A DNA stretch of 64,000 nucleotides, from the NCBI GenBank assembly GCA_947184155.2, contig CAMXCT020002079.1, positions 555,004 to 619,003 of the forward strand, in the 5' to 3' direction. The DNA is from Cladocopium goreaui (Eukaryota; Sar; Dinophyceae; Suessiales; Symbiodiniaceae). Shown here piece after piece: positions 52,420 to 64,000 of this stretch (position 1 is the stretch's first letter; each line of letters opens with the position of its first letter). Both the position numbers and the translations under genes were made by a program. The notes under the pieces are model-generated. The model was not told the DNA's origin and made no database searches. It saw nothing but the letters and a program-made list of their open reading frames with translations.

Positions 52420-55400
52420 TCTTACACCCGGCTTTCGACGCCTGAGGTCACGAGAGCAATCGCATCAGCTTTGTTTCCACGCCCAGGCGGGGCCGGCAGC
52501 CGCCTGGACAACCAAGCGACGGGCCAATTCTTTGTGATTGGCGGTATCTCCACAACGGGGACCAATGGTGGGTTCAGAATAACGCTCTGGTTATTTAATC
52601 ATCAACACATGGGGAAACATGATATTTAATGGGATTTTTCATGGGATATCAATGGTATATGGGTGAACTTCATGGATCAATCATGAGACACACACATATA
52701 TATATATATATAATGGAGGATTTTAGCAACAATCAACATCAACCAAGAATCAAGAACTGTATGTGCCATGGTTTGTAAAATTGGAAAATGTAAGCAACAA
52801 TCATTGGAATATAACTGTTTCTTAATGGGAACATAATGGGCATAGAATTCTATGAGGGATTAATGGAATATAGATTATAAAACCAACATTAACCACCAAT
52901 CACGAGTATATTGATGATAGTTAATGGATTTAAATGTATTTGGATGATTTTTGAAATAAGTGGACGTTTGTCGTCATGAATGTCGATGACAAGTATAAGC
53001 ACATCAGGCCTGGACGCTGTTTTCTGGTTTCATGCTTCGATGGATCCTAGTCATATCATCAATGTTATCAATGTTTTGTTGGAACTGTAACAAGATGTAA
53101 CAAGCATTGCAAAGTCCAAAGCTCGTAAACATATATGTGCTTTTAATTGTTTTTATATGTGTGTTATATTTTTGTTGCAGTTATTCCTGTACATTTTGGT
53201 TTGTGGGACATTTTGGAAGCTTGATTTGCTCCCACTTTTTTGGGTCACCTAACGGCATAGTGATGTCTCTGGGTTAGTTCAAGCCAATCATACCTGGATC
53301 GAGTGACCCTGTTTACGCTACTAAATGTAACTGGGGTTATACAGTACCCTTTGGTTCTTTAACAGAGCTGCGGAAAATTGCCCATTTAGATCGATCATTT
53401 ATGATCATGATGTCAATTTTGAAGGTTTATGACTAACATCTTGCCATGGAAAATGGCCCATTTATAGATGATTTACCTCCCAAAAATGAAGATGATCCAT
53501 GGTTACGTGACATCACCGGAGGGTAAATCCCAGAAAATCCCATGAAAAATCCCATTCAATATTCATTTTTGATGCCCGTTAGTTGATGATTAACTGGTTC
53601 TTTCATCATCAACTACATACCAATCAAATATCCATGAAATATCCATGATTCCATTAAATACCAATTGGAAACAAGAGGGTTGCTTATGCTTCCTAGGCAG
53701 TTCACTTCACCTCCACACTCCAGGGCCAGCCATCGTCGCACCGCTGCAGCACCGGCGCCCTTGCCGATGGCTGCTTGGATAGGTGAAATTGGGGCTTTAA
53801 TGGGGGTCCAATGTGGATTTTGACTATCAAACCTGGAGAGATCATGATATATCATGCAATGCACTATATATATATATATGTGTGTGTGTATTTAGCTATA
53901 TGTACATATGTATATGTATATTTATACTACTTGTATATAAATGCAAATATGTATGTACAATGGGTATAACCAATGACTGATGTTTAGCGCTTGGTGGTTT
54001 CAATGAGTGTTTTGAAGCATCGGAACTTTCGATGGGATCTCGAATCACGAGCATGAAGTGCTTGGCAGTGTATTGCCATGGATAGAACAGGCATGGTTGG
54101 TGGTCTCACCAATGTTTCAATCATCAATATTTGGGTTTAAGATCGCTTACCCTCTGATAATCAAACTTGGCAATTGGAAATCCCTTATAAATAGAGGTTT
54201 CAATGGGAAAATCATCTACAACTATGGAAGTTTCCGGAAAGTCATGTTTGATTCCCAGAGAGTATTTCCCATTAACATCCCCATTCTTGTTGCTTACCCT
54301 CTGGTAAGCTAACATAGTCATGGAAAATCACCACTTTTAGTAGGTAAATCAACATAAATCAACTATTTCTATAGGGGCCATTTTCTATGTCGCAAACTGC
54401 AAACTGTTAGTTTACCCGAGGGTAAATCCCTTTCTTTCTCACCATAGAATCCATGAATTCCCAGTGAAGAATTGGGAAAACTGGACTCAGGTTGACGCCG
54501 AGTCGCGGGGGAGACCCCTCTGGGCCTTTGGTCAGAAGGTTCGCATGGCTTTTTTTCAGGACAAAAAAATGGCCAGATTCCTAGCCTTTTCCTGGGATAT
54601 CGTGGGTTATAATGAGATATAATTGATTATAACTAATTCGATGTATTGGGATATGTTGTAGGTTAAGATCTAACCGAAATTTATGGGAAAACCTCTGCAT
54701 TCACTGCTTTAGCATCATGTTCCCACGTTTAAATGCACTTTTTATGGGCCCCATTTTCAGACATTAACATTGAACAATTCTCAAATATTCAAACACTAAC
54801 TTTAAAACGTATCTTCAAAAAAATAACTACAGTAGGCGATATATCATAATATAGGCTTTTCCTATGTCAATCTTTGTTCACCCAAATTGATTGGTGGTTT
54901 GAAAAGTTTTAATATCTCAACAGATAGGATGAATAATGATGGCAATTAGCTCATATTGTCAAGTGGATTCCAACCTCTATTTGGTGTGATTAACATTTTA
55001 AGAAATGCGTGGTTACTGGAATCTGTTTTTGATGACGTTGACCGTGCCATGATGCCGGTGAATGAAAATCCCTATCATGAGGTATAGTTAAATCCTAAAA
55101 ACCAATAGTACAACCGAACATCTCGATTCTATCCTCATTCTGGTTGGTTATATTATATCAGTGGACTAGTTGACTGATCAGTTGGTTTCCAACCCCATGT
55201 AACTACAGATACATCCACCATAACTCCTAGTTTTTTTTTTGGTTGTGGCAGACCAACTCGCCCATCAATTGATTTCCAAACAATACACACACATATATAT
55301 ATATATATCATATATCACATCATATATCAATTGATTACATATTGATTACCAACTGTCCCTAAAACCAAAGAAAACATCACATGTCATTATCTTTAGGGAC

Positions 55401-57922
55401 GTGCCAGGCTGCCGAGCAGGGTCCCTCGCGACGTTGGGGTAGCAATGGCTCGGAGTACCAGGTGGGTTACGAGTACGAGGTCAGTCACCAATGGTGTTTT
55501 TTCATCATGGAAATCTATGGAAAATTGGTTTATGCACCATGGATGGATAGATAGATGGATAGGAGATGGATGGATGGATGTATGGATGAATGGATGGATT
55601 GGATATTTATATAGTCAGATATATTATATATTTATTTATCCATTTACCCAATACACACACACACATATATATATATATATATTTATGTATGTATGTATGT
55701 TTATCTACACATTACATTATATATACATCTCTATATATATATATATGTGTGTGTGTGTGCGCAAGTGGTTCCTGGATAAGTTTGCCCGTTTTCGGAGGGA
55801 AATGGTTTGGATCCATACCCAGTTGGGCACAGACACTGCTGAAATATGCTGCAATAGTGATATAATATATATATATATATATAATAACCGGCTAGCACTT
55901 AGAATATTGACGTATTCATCCTTGAGAGTTCAGCGGCTCTTTTTAAAGGCCCGGCTGGATTTTTGATAATATTCTATCTGCAGTGCACTTAGAATATTCG
56001 ATATTGCACTTAGAATATTCCATAATAAAAATATTAATAAAACATTACTTCTTGAAGCGTTTTTGGAAACAATATTTTTTTTGAAAACAAACTGATGAAT
56101 AGTTACTAAATAGCTGCTAAATAGTTGCTAAATACTTCTTAAATAGTTGCTGAATACATGCTAAATAGCTGCTAGATAGTTGCTAAATAGCTATTAGATG
56201 CTAAATAATTGTGAAGCAACCACTAAATAGTTGCCAAACAGTTGCTAAATAGCTGCTAAATAGCTGCTAAATAGTTGCTAAGTAGTTGCAAAATAGTTGC
56301 TAAATAACTGCCACATAGCTGCTAAATAGATGCTAAATAGCTTCTAAATAGTTGCTGAATAACTGCAACATAGCTGCTAAATAGCTGCTAAATAGTTACT
56401 AAATAGCTGCTCAATAGCTGCTAAATAGATGCCAAATAATATCGAAATAGCTGCTAAATAGCTTCTCGATATTACACTTAGAATATTCGACAATAATAAT
56501 ATTAATAAAAGATTACTGCTTGAAGTGTTTCTGGAAACAATACTTCTTTGACAGAGCTGCTGAATAGTTACTAATAGTTGCTGAATACATGCTAAATAGC
56601 TGCTAAATAACTATTAGATGCTAAATAGCTGCTAAGAAGCCACTAAATAGCTGTCAAATAGTTACTAAATAGCTGCTAAATAGCTTTTAAATAGTTGCTA
56701 AGAGTTGCTAAATAGCTGCTAAGTAGTTGCAAAATAGTTGCTAAATAACTGCTACATAGCTGCTAAATACTTGCTAAGGGTTGCTAAATAGCTGCTAAGT
56801 AGTTGCAAAATAATTGCTAAATCACTGCTACATAGCTGCTAAATAGATGCTAAATAGCTTCTAAATAGCTTCTAAATAGTTGCTGAATAACTGCAAAATA
56901 GCTGCTAAATAACTGCTAAATAGTTACTAAATAGCTGCTCAATAGCTGCTCGATATTGCACTTAGAATATTCGATTAATATCGATTAATAATAATGATAT
57001 TAATAAAACATTACTTCTTGAAGCGTTATTGGCAACAATACTTTTTTTGAAAACAAACTGATGAATAGTTACTAAATAGCTGCTAAACAGCTGCTAAATA
57101 GTTCTTAAATAGTTGCTGAATACATGCTAAATAGCTGCTAAATAGTTGCTAAATAGCTATTAGATGCTAAAATTGTTAAGTAACCACTAAATAGTTGCCA
57201 AACAGTTGCTAAATAGCTGCTAAATAGCTGCTAAATAGTTGCTACGAGTTGCTCAGTAGCTTGACTCTCAAGGATGAATACGTCAATATTCTAAGTGCCA
57301 GCCGGTCACTTAGAATACTGTATATTACACGTAGAATATTCGATAATAATGATATTCATAGAAACAATTCGGACCGTTTAGCAAAGAAACAATTGAAGAG
57401 ATTGGAAGAGCTATGGTCCTCAAATCTGGGCAAGCCATAGAACAAATGCAATATTTAGAATTATTAACCTGCTAGCAGTTAGAATATTCCCCCAGTATCT
57501 ATATATAGTATGTTCAAAGAGTTTTTAGATATTTAGGATCTATGTAGGTTCATAGATAGAAATTTAAGCCCGAACTGACATTGTTCGGTGGCTTGCTGAA
57601 TCCAAGGTACATTAGGTCAATACATTGACTTTTGCACGGTACATTAGAATTTAGAAAGGAAAAAAGACACTGAATTTGAACGTACAGTGCATGGAATTTT
57701 GGAATATTCTAACTGCTAATGTTTCCGAATATTCTAACTCGAACTGTTTTGCATTTTGGAATATTCTAACTGCTAGCTGGTTATTATATATATATATAAA
57801 TAATCTATTTACCAGTGACCATGAGCTCATGAGGCAGTTTTTGTACTGTTTCACACCAGTTCCAACTCACAGCCCTGACATGACTGCAAGATGGCCATGG
57901 AATGTGACAGAAGTCGTTGCTG
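52420..57922 (+). CDS. Multi-exon gene of unknown function (gene span)
   Basis: Exon-like segments on + with usable splice sites: about 52420-52576 (RLSTPEVTRAIASALFPRPG, then RLDNQATGQFFVIGG), 54491-54538 (VDAESRGRPLWAFGQK, GT donor), 55397-55479 (TCQAAEQGPSRRWGSNGSEY, donor GTCAGT), 55766-55850 (WFLDKFARFRREMVWIHTQL), 57362-57475 (KQFGPFSKETIEEIGRAMVL, ending in TAG) and about 57816-57922 (DHELMRQFLYCFTPVPTHSP, donor GTATGT). They may belong to one or two genes; the stop at 57473-57475 suggests that one gene ends there. No domain is recognised. A 1.4-kb inverted-repeat element sits in the intron between the fourth and fifth segments. Confidence 0.4.
53345..53524. mobile_element. TACCCTCTGG MITE, copy 11, expanded
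   Basis: Left TACCCTTTGGTTCTTTAACA, right ATCACCGGAGGGTA. The middle has an extra segment with a second inner inverted word pair (GAAAATGGCCCATTTATAG), so it may be two elements nested or a duplicated core. Confidence 0.6.
54295..54424. mobile_element. TACCCTCTGG MITE, copy 12, with insertions
   Basis: Left TACCCTCTGGTAAGCTAACA, right CTGTTAGTTTACCCGAGGGTA. Carries a duplicated TAAATCAACATAAATCAAC and a duplicated GCAAACTGCAAACTG. A weaker related palindrome lies just before it at 54150-54264. Confidence 0.75.
55888..57305. mobile_element. 1.4-kb inverted-repeat element with internal TAAATAGCTGC minisatellite
   Basis: 42-bp terminal inverted repeats, CCGGCTAGCACTTAGAATAT... on the left (55888-55929) and its reverse complement with one mismatch on the right (57264-57305). 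Inside are about 90 units of AATAGTTGCTAA or AATAGCTGCTAA, divided by a spacer that begins CGATATTGCACTTAGAATAT and recurs at 55999, 56467 and 56951, so two higher-order units of 468 and 484 bp are present. No long ORF and no transposase. A non-autonomous DNA transposon with an amplified interior is the simplest reading. Confidence 0.8.
57758..57790. repeat. Outer inverted copy of the CTAGCACTTAGAATATT end
   Basis: GAATATTCTAACTGCTAGCT then GGTTATTATATA matches, in reverse complement, the sequence at 55873-55905 that includes the left end of the 1.4-kb element and its TA-rich flank. Short AGAATATT words also occur at 57312, 57340 and 57480. A nested or older element about 1.9 kb long is possible. 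Confidence 0.6.
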
Positions 57923-58274
57923 GTATGTCTCACCCAGGGCATAATTAATGAGCATGAACACCACATGCATTAGGTGCCATGAAATGTCTAAAGCGTGTAG
58001 CATTGCCTCCACGAAATAGAGCGGAATCATGTCGCATGTTTTCTGTTGGCGATCGTTTGTAAGACACGTCCATGGTACCTTTCAGCAACTGGAGACCCCA
58101 ACCATCAGCTTTTAACCCCATCAATCCCGCATCCATCCGAAACCACCGTCCTCAATGATGCCAAGACACTTTTTGGATCTTTTTGGTTTGTGTTTGATCC
58201 AATATTTCCCCATCTTTTCGCAAGCCCACACTCCGATGTCGCACCCCTGGCTGTAGCTGCCATGTTTGACCTTC

Positions 58275-59699
58275 ATGCAGCGACTGACGCTTCTCGCTTG
58301 GGCCGCCTGTGTGGCAGCCTTCCAAGAGCACCCAGCGCCTGCGCCCTTCTTGGACTATGACGCTTGGCAGCAGCTGATGGTGATGCCAAATGCCAGTGTT
58401 CTGATGTGTTCTTCCACAAAGAGGCCGTGGGGATTCAGCCGCCGGCAATGTATGAGACATGAATTACATTGAGAACTTAAGGACTGTATATATTAATATA
58501 TGACTGTATTGTATCTCATGTCTTGTGTTTTTTTTGGGCATAAGGACTATCAGATATTTTAAGGTTGTCTTTAAAAAACAACAATCAAATAATGACAGTT
58601 AAATTAGAACCAAGTCATTGGCGCCACGGCACCTGGCCACCTTGGTAAGTTCGCTTATTTTCAGCATGATATATCCACCATGAAACCTAGGTAGCCCAGT
58701 TATCTCAGTTATGAATAGTTTGACCTATGTATTTTTTACATATTTATATCAATCTACGAAATTCTATAACTGGCATAAAATATGCCCAGCATGAATTTAT
58801 AGACTTTGGCTCACAATGATATTGCAGGATTGCGATTTGGTACAGACGATTCCCGGCGCTGCTGCGGACTGGAACGTGGTCCATAAGCGCACCGTACACA
58901 TTTTGAAGCCCGACAGCAACGGTGGGATAAAGGGCGGGATGATGGGAGGCTCCCGGCACCACAAATTTCCGCCAGTGTTTCTATCTTGCCACGGAGTTTA
59001 CCAAAGTCTTATGTTTGGTGGATCTAGGATATTTTGGTGTAAAAACCAGGTAAAACACAGTCAAACATGGTAATTACTGTAATTTGTCCAGCAGTTTTCG
59101 CATATCGATTCATATCGTGCGGCGATTCTAAGGAGCGCCAATTTGATGGACAGCGACTTTTCCCTCCCATCAGATCTGGAGGAGTTGATCGACGATGATC
59201 GATCGCGACATCGCTTCACATCCAAAGCAGTCCCTTGGCTAAAAGGTTGCTTTAGATTTTAGATGCGCACTGGGGATTTAACAGATTTAGTAGAGGTGCA
59301 ATGTTAATTCAGAAAAACCTAAGTAGTGGGTTGACATGCCAGTGGTTTGGATTGGTAATGGTTTTCTCGATGAAAAAATGCAGGAAATGAAAAGAATGAA
59401 AAGACATTCAAAAAAACGCAAAAAAATGAAAGACATCCAAATAATTAAATCGCATGAAAAAAACATGATAAAATATGATAAAATGAGAAAGAACACAACA
59501 GAAAACAACATGATCCATAAACATGTAAAAAACAAAAAGAGTCACTACAGGATGACTTCTTGGAACCCTATTCCAAACATGAATTGCATAGCAGTTGAAT
59601 TAGAAACTAATACGCTGAACCATTGAAATTGGGAATGTCCTATTTTCAGAAAACCCCACACCCCACTGTTGGCTAAAGTATATCAAGCTGACTTCACAT

Positions 59700-59747
<48 letters not shown>

Positions 59748-62700
59748 GCATGTACATGTACATGTACATGCATGTATAATAGTACATATATATATATATA
59801 CGTTATATATATACATATAAATATACATATATATATTGATATATATATATATCCATACATACCTGTGCATATATACATATGTGTATAAACTTACAAATCA
59901 AAGTACGGCTTTCTAGACCATGCTTTCCATGATTGTCAATGATTGTCATGATCATAGATCCCAAGTCCCCAAAGTCCTCCCTCTGGTCATCTAATGTAGC
60001 TATTAGAAACCACCATTTTTAGGCTAAATATGGCTAAATCATTTACAACTAGGTCATTTTCCATGGCTATGTTAGATTACCAGAAGGTAAATTTGGCAAG
60101 TCCAAGTCCAAAAATTGATTATTATATAAAGGTCGGTGTTCGTTTTTCGTTTCGAAACACTACATTTTGCTTTATAGTGGTTTATCCATTACCCGCTGTT
60201 AACCAAAAATGAGAAGGTTGCAGCATGGTGTGTTTTTCCAGTCCATGATGTATGGCTGCCTTTTGAGGAACAAGCGAAACAAGAATGTCCGTTGGGATTC
60301 TTGTACCTGAAGCTGCTTCATTTCTATCGTGACCCCACCGTCTTGGACACCAGCATGGCCAAAGTCATCCAATATTTCTTGGGCTGCACGTTTGCAGAGC
60401 TGGGTGGGAAGCTTTCAGCTGCCATCCTACCATCTCGCGTTTTTTCGTGCTCGCAACTGGTGATAGTAAGTCCGTAGTTACACACACATATATACATATG
60501 TTATCATATATTATATATATGGGGCTTTCACGTGTTTTCACATTTGCAAATGGCGTACTCGTTGGTAATTCAACATGGCTATTGGAAATTACCATGATGT
60601 TGTCAGAAAATCTAGTTTTACAAGGTGAATCATTTGTGCATGCTCCATTTTCAAAGCAATGTCAAATCACCAGAGGGTACTCAGAGGGACTGGAGGCACT
60701 TGCATAAGGGTCTGTTTTCTGTTTTTTTGCTTTGGAGCTATCCTGGAAAGTAACTGGGGTAGATCCCAGTATGGTAAATATGTGTATGTAGATAAATATA
60801 ATATATATATATATAGCAAACGTATCATTACATGCAAATGCATTCTTTCCAAATAAATAAGCGTGCGCGTGGTATGTATCATGTACTGGTATTAAAGAGG
60901 GGCTAGAATCTATCATAATCTATCTCAGATCTTGATCCAATTGCTCACAATTCGGTTCCAGGATGTTCCAGGCAGGTTGTTTGATCTGCAAATGGCGGAA
61001 TTCTCCGGTCATTCCGTATGTGTTCTGTGAAAATTCCGCTAGGAACATCTAGGAACATTGAAGTTAGCCTCTGGCAAAAAGTTTATATTTAACATAGTTA
61101 TGGACAATGTTCAATGGGATTCAATGGGTAGCACATCTATAAATGAACCATTGTCCATAGCTGTAGTTAAAATTCGAAGAGTTTAACATGGTTGTATTAT
61201 TTCTCCAAATTTCCGAAGTAAGGCTTCGGCTCACCAGCCATTCCAATAGATCCAATCAGTCAAAGCAGTGGCCATCTACGTGTTAAAAAAAACATGTGGG
61301 GATTTAACCAACAAAAATGGTGAAAAAATGAGATGTAATGGGGATATGATGCATTTTGGCTAAGTGATAGCAACATCACAGCGACGTCACTGAAGATGAC
61401 GTCACTGAAGAGTAATCTGTAATCATCCCCGGAGATGATCATCCCAGGGGCCTCCCACTTCCAGGTCGGACCAAGCTGCAGTTGAGGTATGTATCCTGCC
61501 TACGTCATCGCTTTGTCACGCTGGCCGATCTTTCCGGTTTTGGCCTATTTCCGGAATACCCATCAAGGCCCAGACATAAATTTAGGCAGTGACTGGGAGA
61601 CCCACGAACCGAATAACAGCAGAGCAGATGGTGTTTGTGATTTGATGTTATTTGATGTTATTTGTACATGTTTAGTTAATAGGTGGCATAAACATTAATG
61701 TAAACCATTCCCAGTCATGGGTGGCTTATGGCATTGTTTTACCCACATTAGTGCCATGTTTCGTTAGTTTTTGTTGGGCATTTCCTAACGACCTCCATGG
61801 CACTTAAGTTTTTGGCCATCCCCGAAGCATCCAGGCGCCGCAGATCAGAACAACGCGGTCGCGGCCATGGCTTGTGAGGGGGTCAAAGGGGTCATCGACT
61901 GGGACAAGTCACGGGAACTTCGGCTCAAGTTGGAAAATTCTGGGACCCGCCATGACTTGAGAAATCACGCTTTCCGAACCGGGAAGCCATTGATTTTTTG
62001 GGGTTTCTTGAAACGGATACCCAATTTATGGATGGTTTAGCGGTTTACCCCAGGGGCATCTGGCGAGGCCGGGGTGTGGTGGGATGAGAGACCTATTTTT
62101 CAACCAGGCCGGCAGAATTGTTTGACCAACGGAAAGGGATATCATGTGATATCTAAGATCTATGGTACTGGTTGGTGGTTTGGAACATTTTTTTTGCCAC
62201 AATATATGGGATAATCGTTCCCATTGACTCATATTTTTCAGAGGGGTTGGAACCACCAACCAGGATATTTTATACATATATTTTGGCCAAGAAAAGAACA
62301 AACAAATACTGAACACCAAGAAATGATGAAACTTGGTTTTGGACAAACAGAGATGTAATTAATTTGATGAAATGATGATTTAGCCGCTTAGCCAGCAAGT
62401 ATGATGTTCAGCAGGTTGGTTGTTGGGCAAAATTGCAACTCACAGATCGGTCAGGAAGGGATAGAATTTCCATGGGGTTTTCCCATTTCTTTCTCCATCG
62501 CCTTTGGCATAGCATTTGCCACATTCTACCATGATATTTATTAATTATATTTTGAGGTTTCGGCTTCCATGATATGTTTTTACAGGTTTGGGCTTCCTCT
62601 AGATGTTCAGTTCAAGCTGGAGATGGAAGTGAACGAGGCGATCTGAAAAAGTGTTCATTAAAAAGCCGACTGGTCAATCTTGATATAGCCGGGAATATCA

Positions 62701-63562
62701 CATCCCTGACTTCACAAATACGATCGTACGTGATCGTTACATTGCATGAACCGACCAAAATGATATTACTTGAAAAACATGAGACAAACAAGATTCATGG
62801 CAGGGTTCGAATAAGTGGGTGCCCGGCAATGATCTAACATCTCATTGCACCCCCCCATTTGCAGATAGTGTCCTAACTGAAAGCGGGAAATTCCATGTCC
62901 AGGTTGTGTTCACCAAGGTGCTTGTTCCACGGGTTCCATGCCGGCACAGCTCAGGAGTGGGGAAACCGGTGGACAGAGCTGACCTTTTCCAACAACAACA
63001 GCGAAGAAGACAAGCATCTTGGGCTGAGCCAAAAAGGCTTGGGAAACGGGAAGTTACGGTCATGAAAAGCTTAGAATCAATGAGAAACCTTACCCCAATT
63101 AAGTGGCCACGTGCTGGGGGTGACCGCCACTCAAGTTCGAACAAGATGTTGGGAACTGCCTTAGCCAGCTAAGCCGAACAAGAAAAACGTAAGATACCCA
63201 TTGTATACCTCATGTGTAGTGGTTGATATCCGTTAATATCCCATAGTTTTACCGCGGAAATGCCCTGAAATCACTATCACTATATATCACTATATTATTA
63301 TTATTATTATATATATATATCACTATCACTATATTATTATATATCACTATCACTATATATTATATATATATCACTATATCACTCTCTATATATATATATA
63401 TCACTATAGATCACTATATTATATTTATATATACTATGTCTAGCCCCAGTGATCGTTTTTTTGCAGGGCTTCATCCCCAGGACCGAGTTGTACAGCCTTC
63501 AGGAAGCGATTGCCTCTTGGTCCCGGGTTATGGGTCGTGAGGCTCCCAGCTGCGATAACTAA
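58275..63562 (+). CDS. Multi-exon gene of unknown function with N-terminal signal peptide (gene span)
   Basis: The first exon, 58275-58449, starts at ATG with [20 protein letters not shown], a good signal peptide, and ends at a GTATGA donor. Further + exons: 58828 to about 58975 ([20 protein letters not shown]), 59140-59244 ([20 protein letters not shown]), 60224-60465 ([20 protein letters not shown], then [19 protein letters not shown]; donor GTAAGT), 61835 to about 61955 ([20 protein letters not shown]), 62586-62637 ([19 protein letters not shown] donor), about 62920-63025 (frame uncertain) and 63467-63562 ([20 protein letters not shown], stop TAA). I recognise no domain. Secretion or the endomembrane system is inferred from the signal peptide only. 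That all exons belong to one gene is inferred from order and strand. Confidence 0.5.
59698..59880. repeat. CATATA / TACATG microsatellite
   Basis: (ACATAT)n followed by (GTACAT)n and (TA)n, about 180 bp. ORFs across it are artefacts. Confidence 0.9.
59976..60089. mobile_element. TACCCTCTGG MITE, copy 13 (diverged)
   Basis: Left CCTCCCTCTGGTCATCTAAT, right TGTTAGATTACCAGAAGGTA. Core CCACCATTTTTAGG and GTCATTTTCCATGGC. Confidence 0.7.
60555..60680. mobile_element. TACCCTCTGG MITE, copy 14 (highly diverged)
   Basis: Left TACTCGTTGGTAATTCAACA, right AAATCACCAGAGGGTA. The interior is only partly alignable to the family (GGAAATTACCATGATG, CTCCATTTTCAAAGC). Confidence 0.55.
62168..62263. mobile_element. 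CTGGTTGG MITE, copy 3
   Basis: Starts CTGGTTGGTGGTTTGGAACA and ends TTGGAACCACCAACCAG. The interior AATATATGGGATAATCGTTC and CATTGACTCATATTTTTCA are almost identical to 24124-24218. Confidence 0.85.
63278..63435. repeat. TATATCACTA microsatellite
   Basis: Repeats of ATCACTAT and TATATA words, about 150 bp, ending 30 bp before the last exon of the 58-63.6 kb gene. Confidence 0.9.
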
Positions 63563-63582
63563 ATTGACTTATAACTGGGGTA

Positions 63583-63686
63583 TACCCTCTGGTAAACTAA
63601 CATAGCTATGGAAAATCACAATTTTTAATGGGAAAATCCACTATAAATGGCAATTTTCAATAGTTATATTAAATTACCAGAGGGTA
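63583..63686. mobile_element. TACCCTCTGG MITE, copy 15 (near-perfect)
   Basis: 104 bp. Left TACCCTCTGGTAAACTAACA, right TATTAAATTACCAGAGGGTA, core TCACAATTTTTAATGGGAAA and CACTATAAATGGCAATTTTC. It starts 21 bp after the TAA that ends the preceding gene. Confidence 0.85.
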
Positions 63687-64000
63687 AATTGACTTATAAC
63701 TGGGGGATATAACTGTAGTTAATGGCGTTGATAAACCAATCTATAACTGGGCGGGCCTCACTTGTACATATTATATCTACTGTAGTTTGCACATCCTGTG
63801 TCCATCGAAAGGGGACTGCGCTCGTTGCAGTTGGTTGTACGCCATTATTTTTAGTCAACACTTTTTGGATACTTTTGGTGTGTGGCTTGGACAAACATTA
63901 TTGTGAAATCCGCATTTATGTTTATCTGAAACAAGTTGCCCCCGCATTCAACATGTGTGTGTTGATCCTTTTTGGGGTCATCCTCTATCTTGAGACAACT

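Noticed and set aside
53613-53864. Minus-strand ORF with an ankyrin-like AAAVRRWLALECGGEVN segment
   Set aside because: The resemblance is limited to one half-repeat; it would be the only minus-strand gene. Not enough to call.

Overview
The window looks like nuclear DNA of a dinoflagellate, most likely a Suessiales-type genome (Symbiodiniaceae or Polarella). Three things point there. Genes are broken into very short exons with long introns, some with GC-AG splice sites. Every exon I can recognise lies on the + strand, which fits unidirectional gene blocks. A very large LINE-like retroelement carries a cytosine-DNA methyltransferase domain, an arrangement previously reported from Symbiodinium. 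I see no bacterial operons, rRNA, tRNA, CRISPR array or intact dinoflagellate spliced-leader sequence. The rest is AT-rich intron and intergenic DNA with microsatellites, minisatellites and many palindromic MITE-like repeats.

Layout. 1-6.2 kb: mostly repeats and weak exon candidates. 6.26 kb: one exon with a protein kinase glycine loop and the VAIK-type lysine. 8.4-17.9 kb: a probably secreted Cys-rich ORF, then eight exons that together spell an alpha/beta-hydrolase of the LpqC / PHB-depolymerase / feruloyl-esterase type, including the oxyanion HG, the nucleophile GCSNGG, the acid GLSDQTIP and the histidine GGHD. 20.1-30.7 kb: ten short exons giving the rest of a Ser/Thr-type kinase domain in subdomain order. 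The kinase N-lobe exon at 6.26 kb therefore lies on the far side of the esterase. 31-38 kb: a 10-bp tandem repeat, an AT-rich block and isolated unrecognised exons.

38,418-49,849: an 11.4-kb LINE inserted in a small MITE and flanked by a perfect 15-bp target-site duplication. ORF1 (1939 codons) has a DNMT domain whose motifs I-VIII and IX-X are about 500 residues apart, then ORF1-type regions and a C-terminal coiled coil. ORF2 encodes an AP-type endonuclease, then reverse transcriptase, a zinc knuckle and RNase H. It is broken once, by a -1 frame change at a run of six A. The element ends in a 10-bp stem-loop.

51-64 kb: two further multi-exon genes that I cannot name. One (52.4-57.9 kb) has its intron occupied by a 1.4-kb element with 42-bp inverted repeats and an internal minisatellite. 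The other (58.3-63.6 kb) starts with a signal peptide.

Exon limits are read by eye from frame, similarity and splice-site context. Treat them as accurate to a few codons unless stated.
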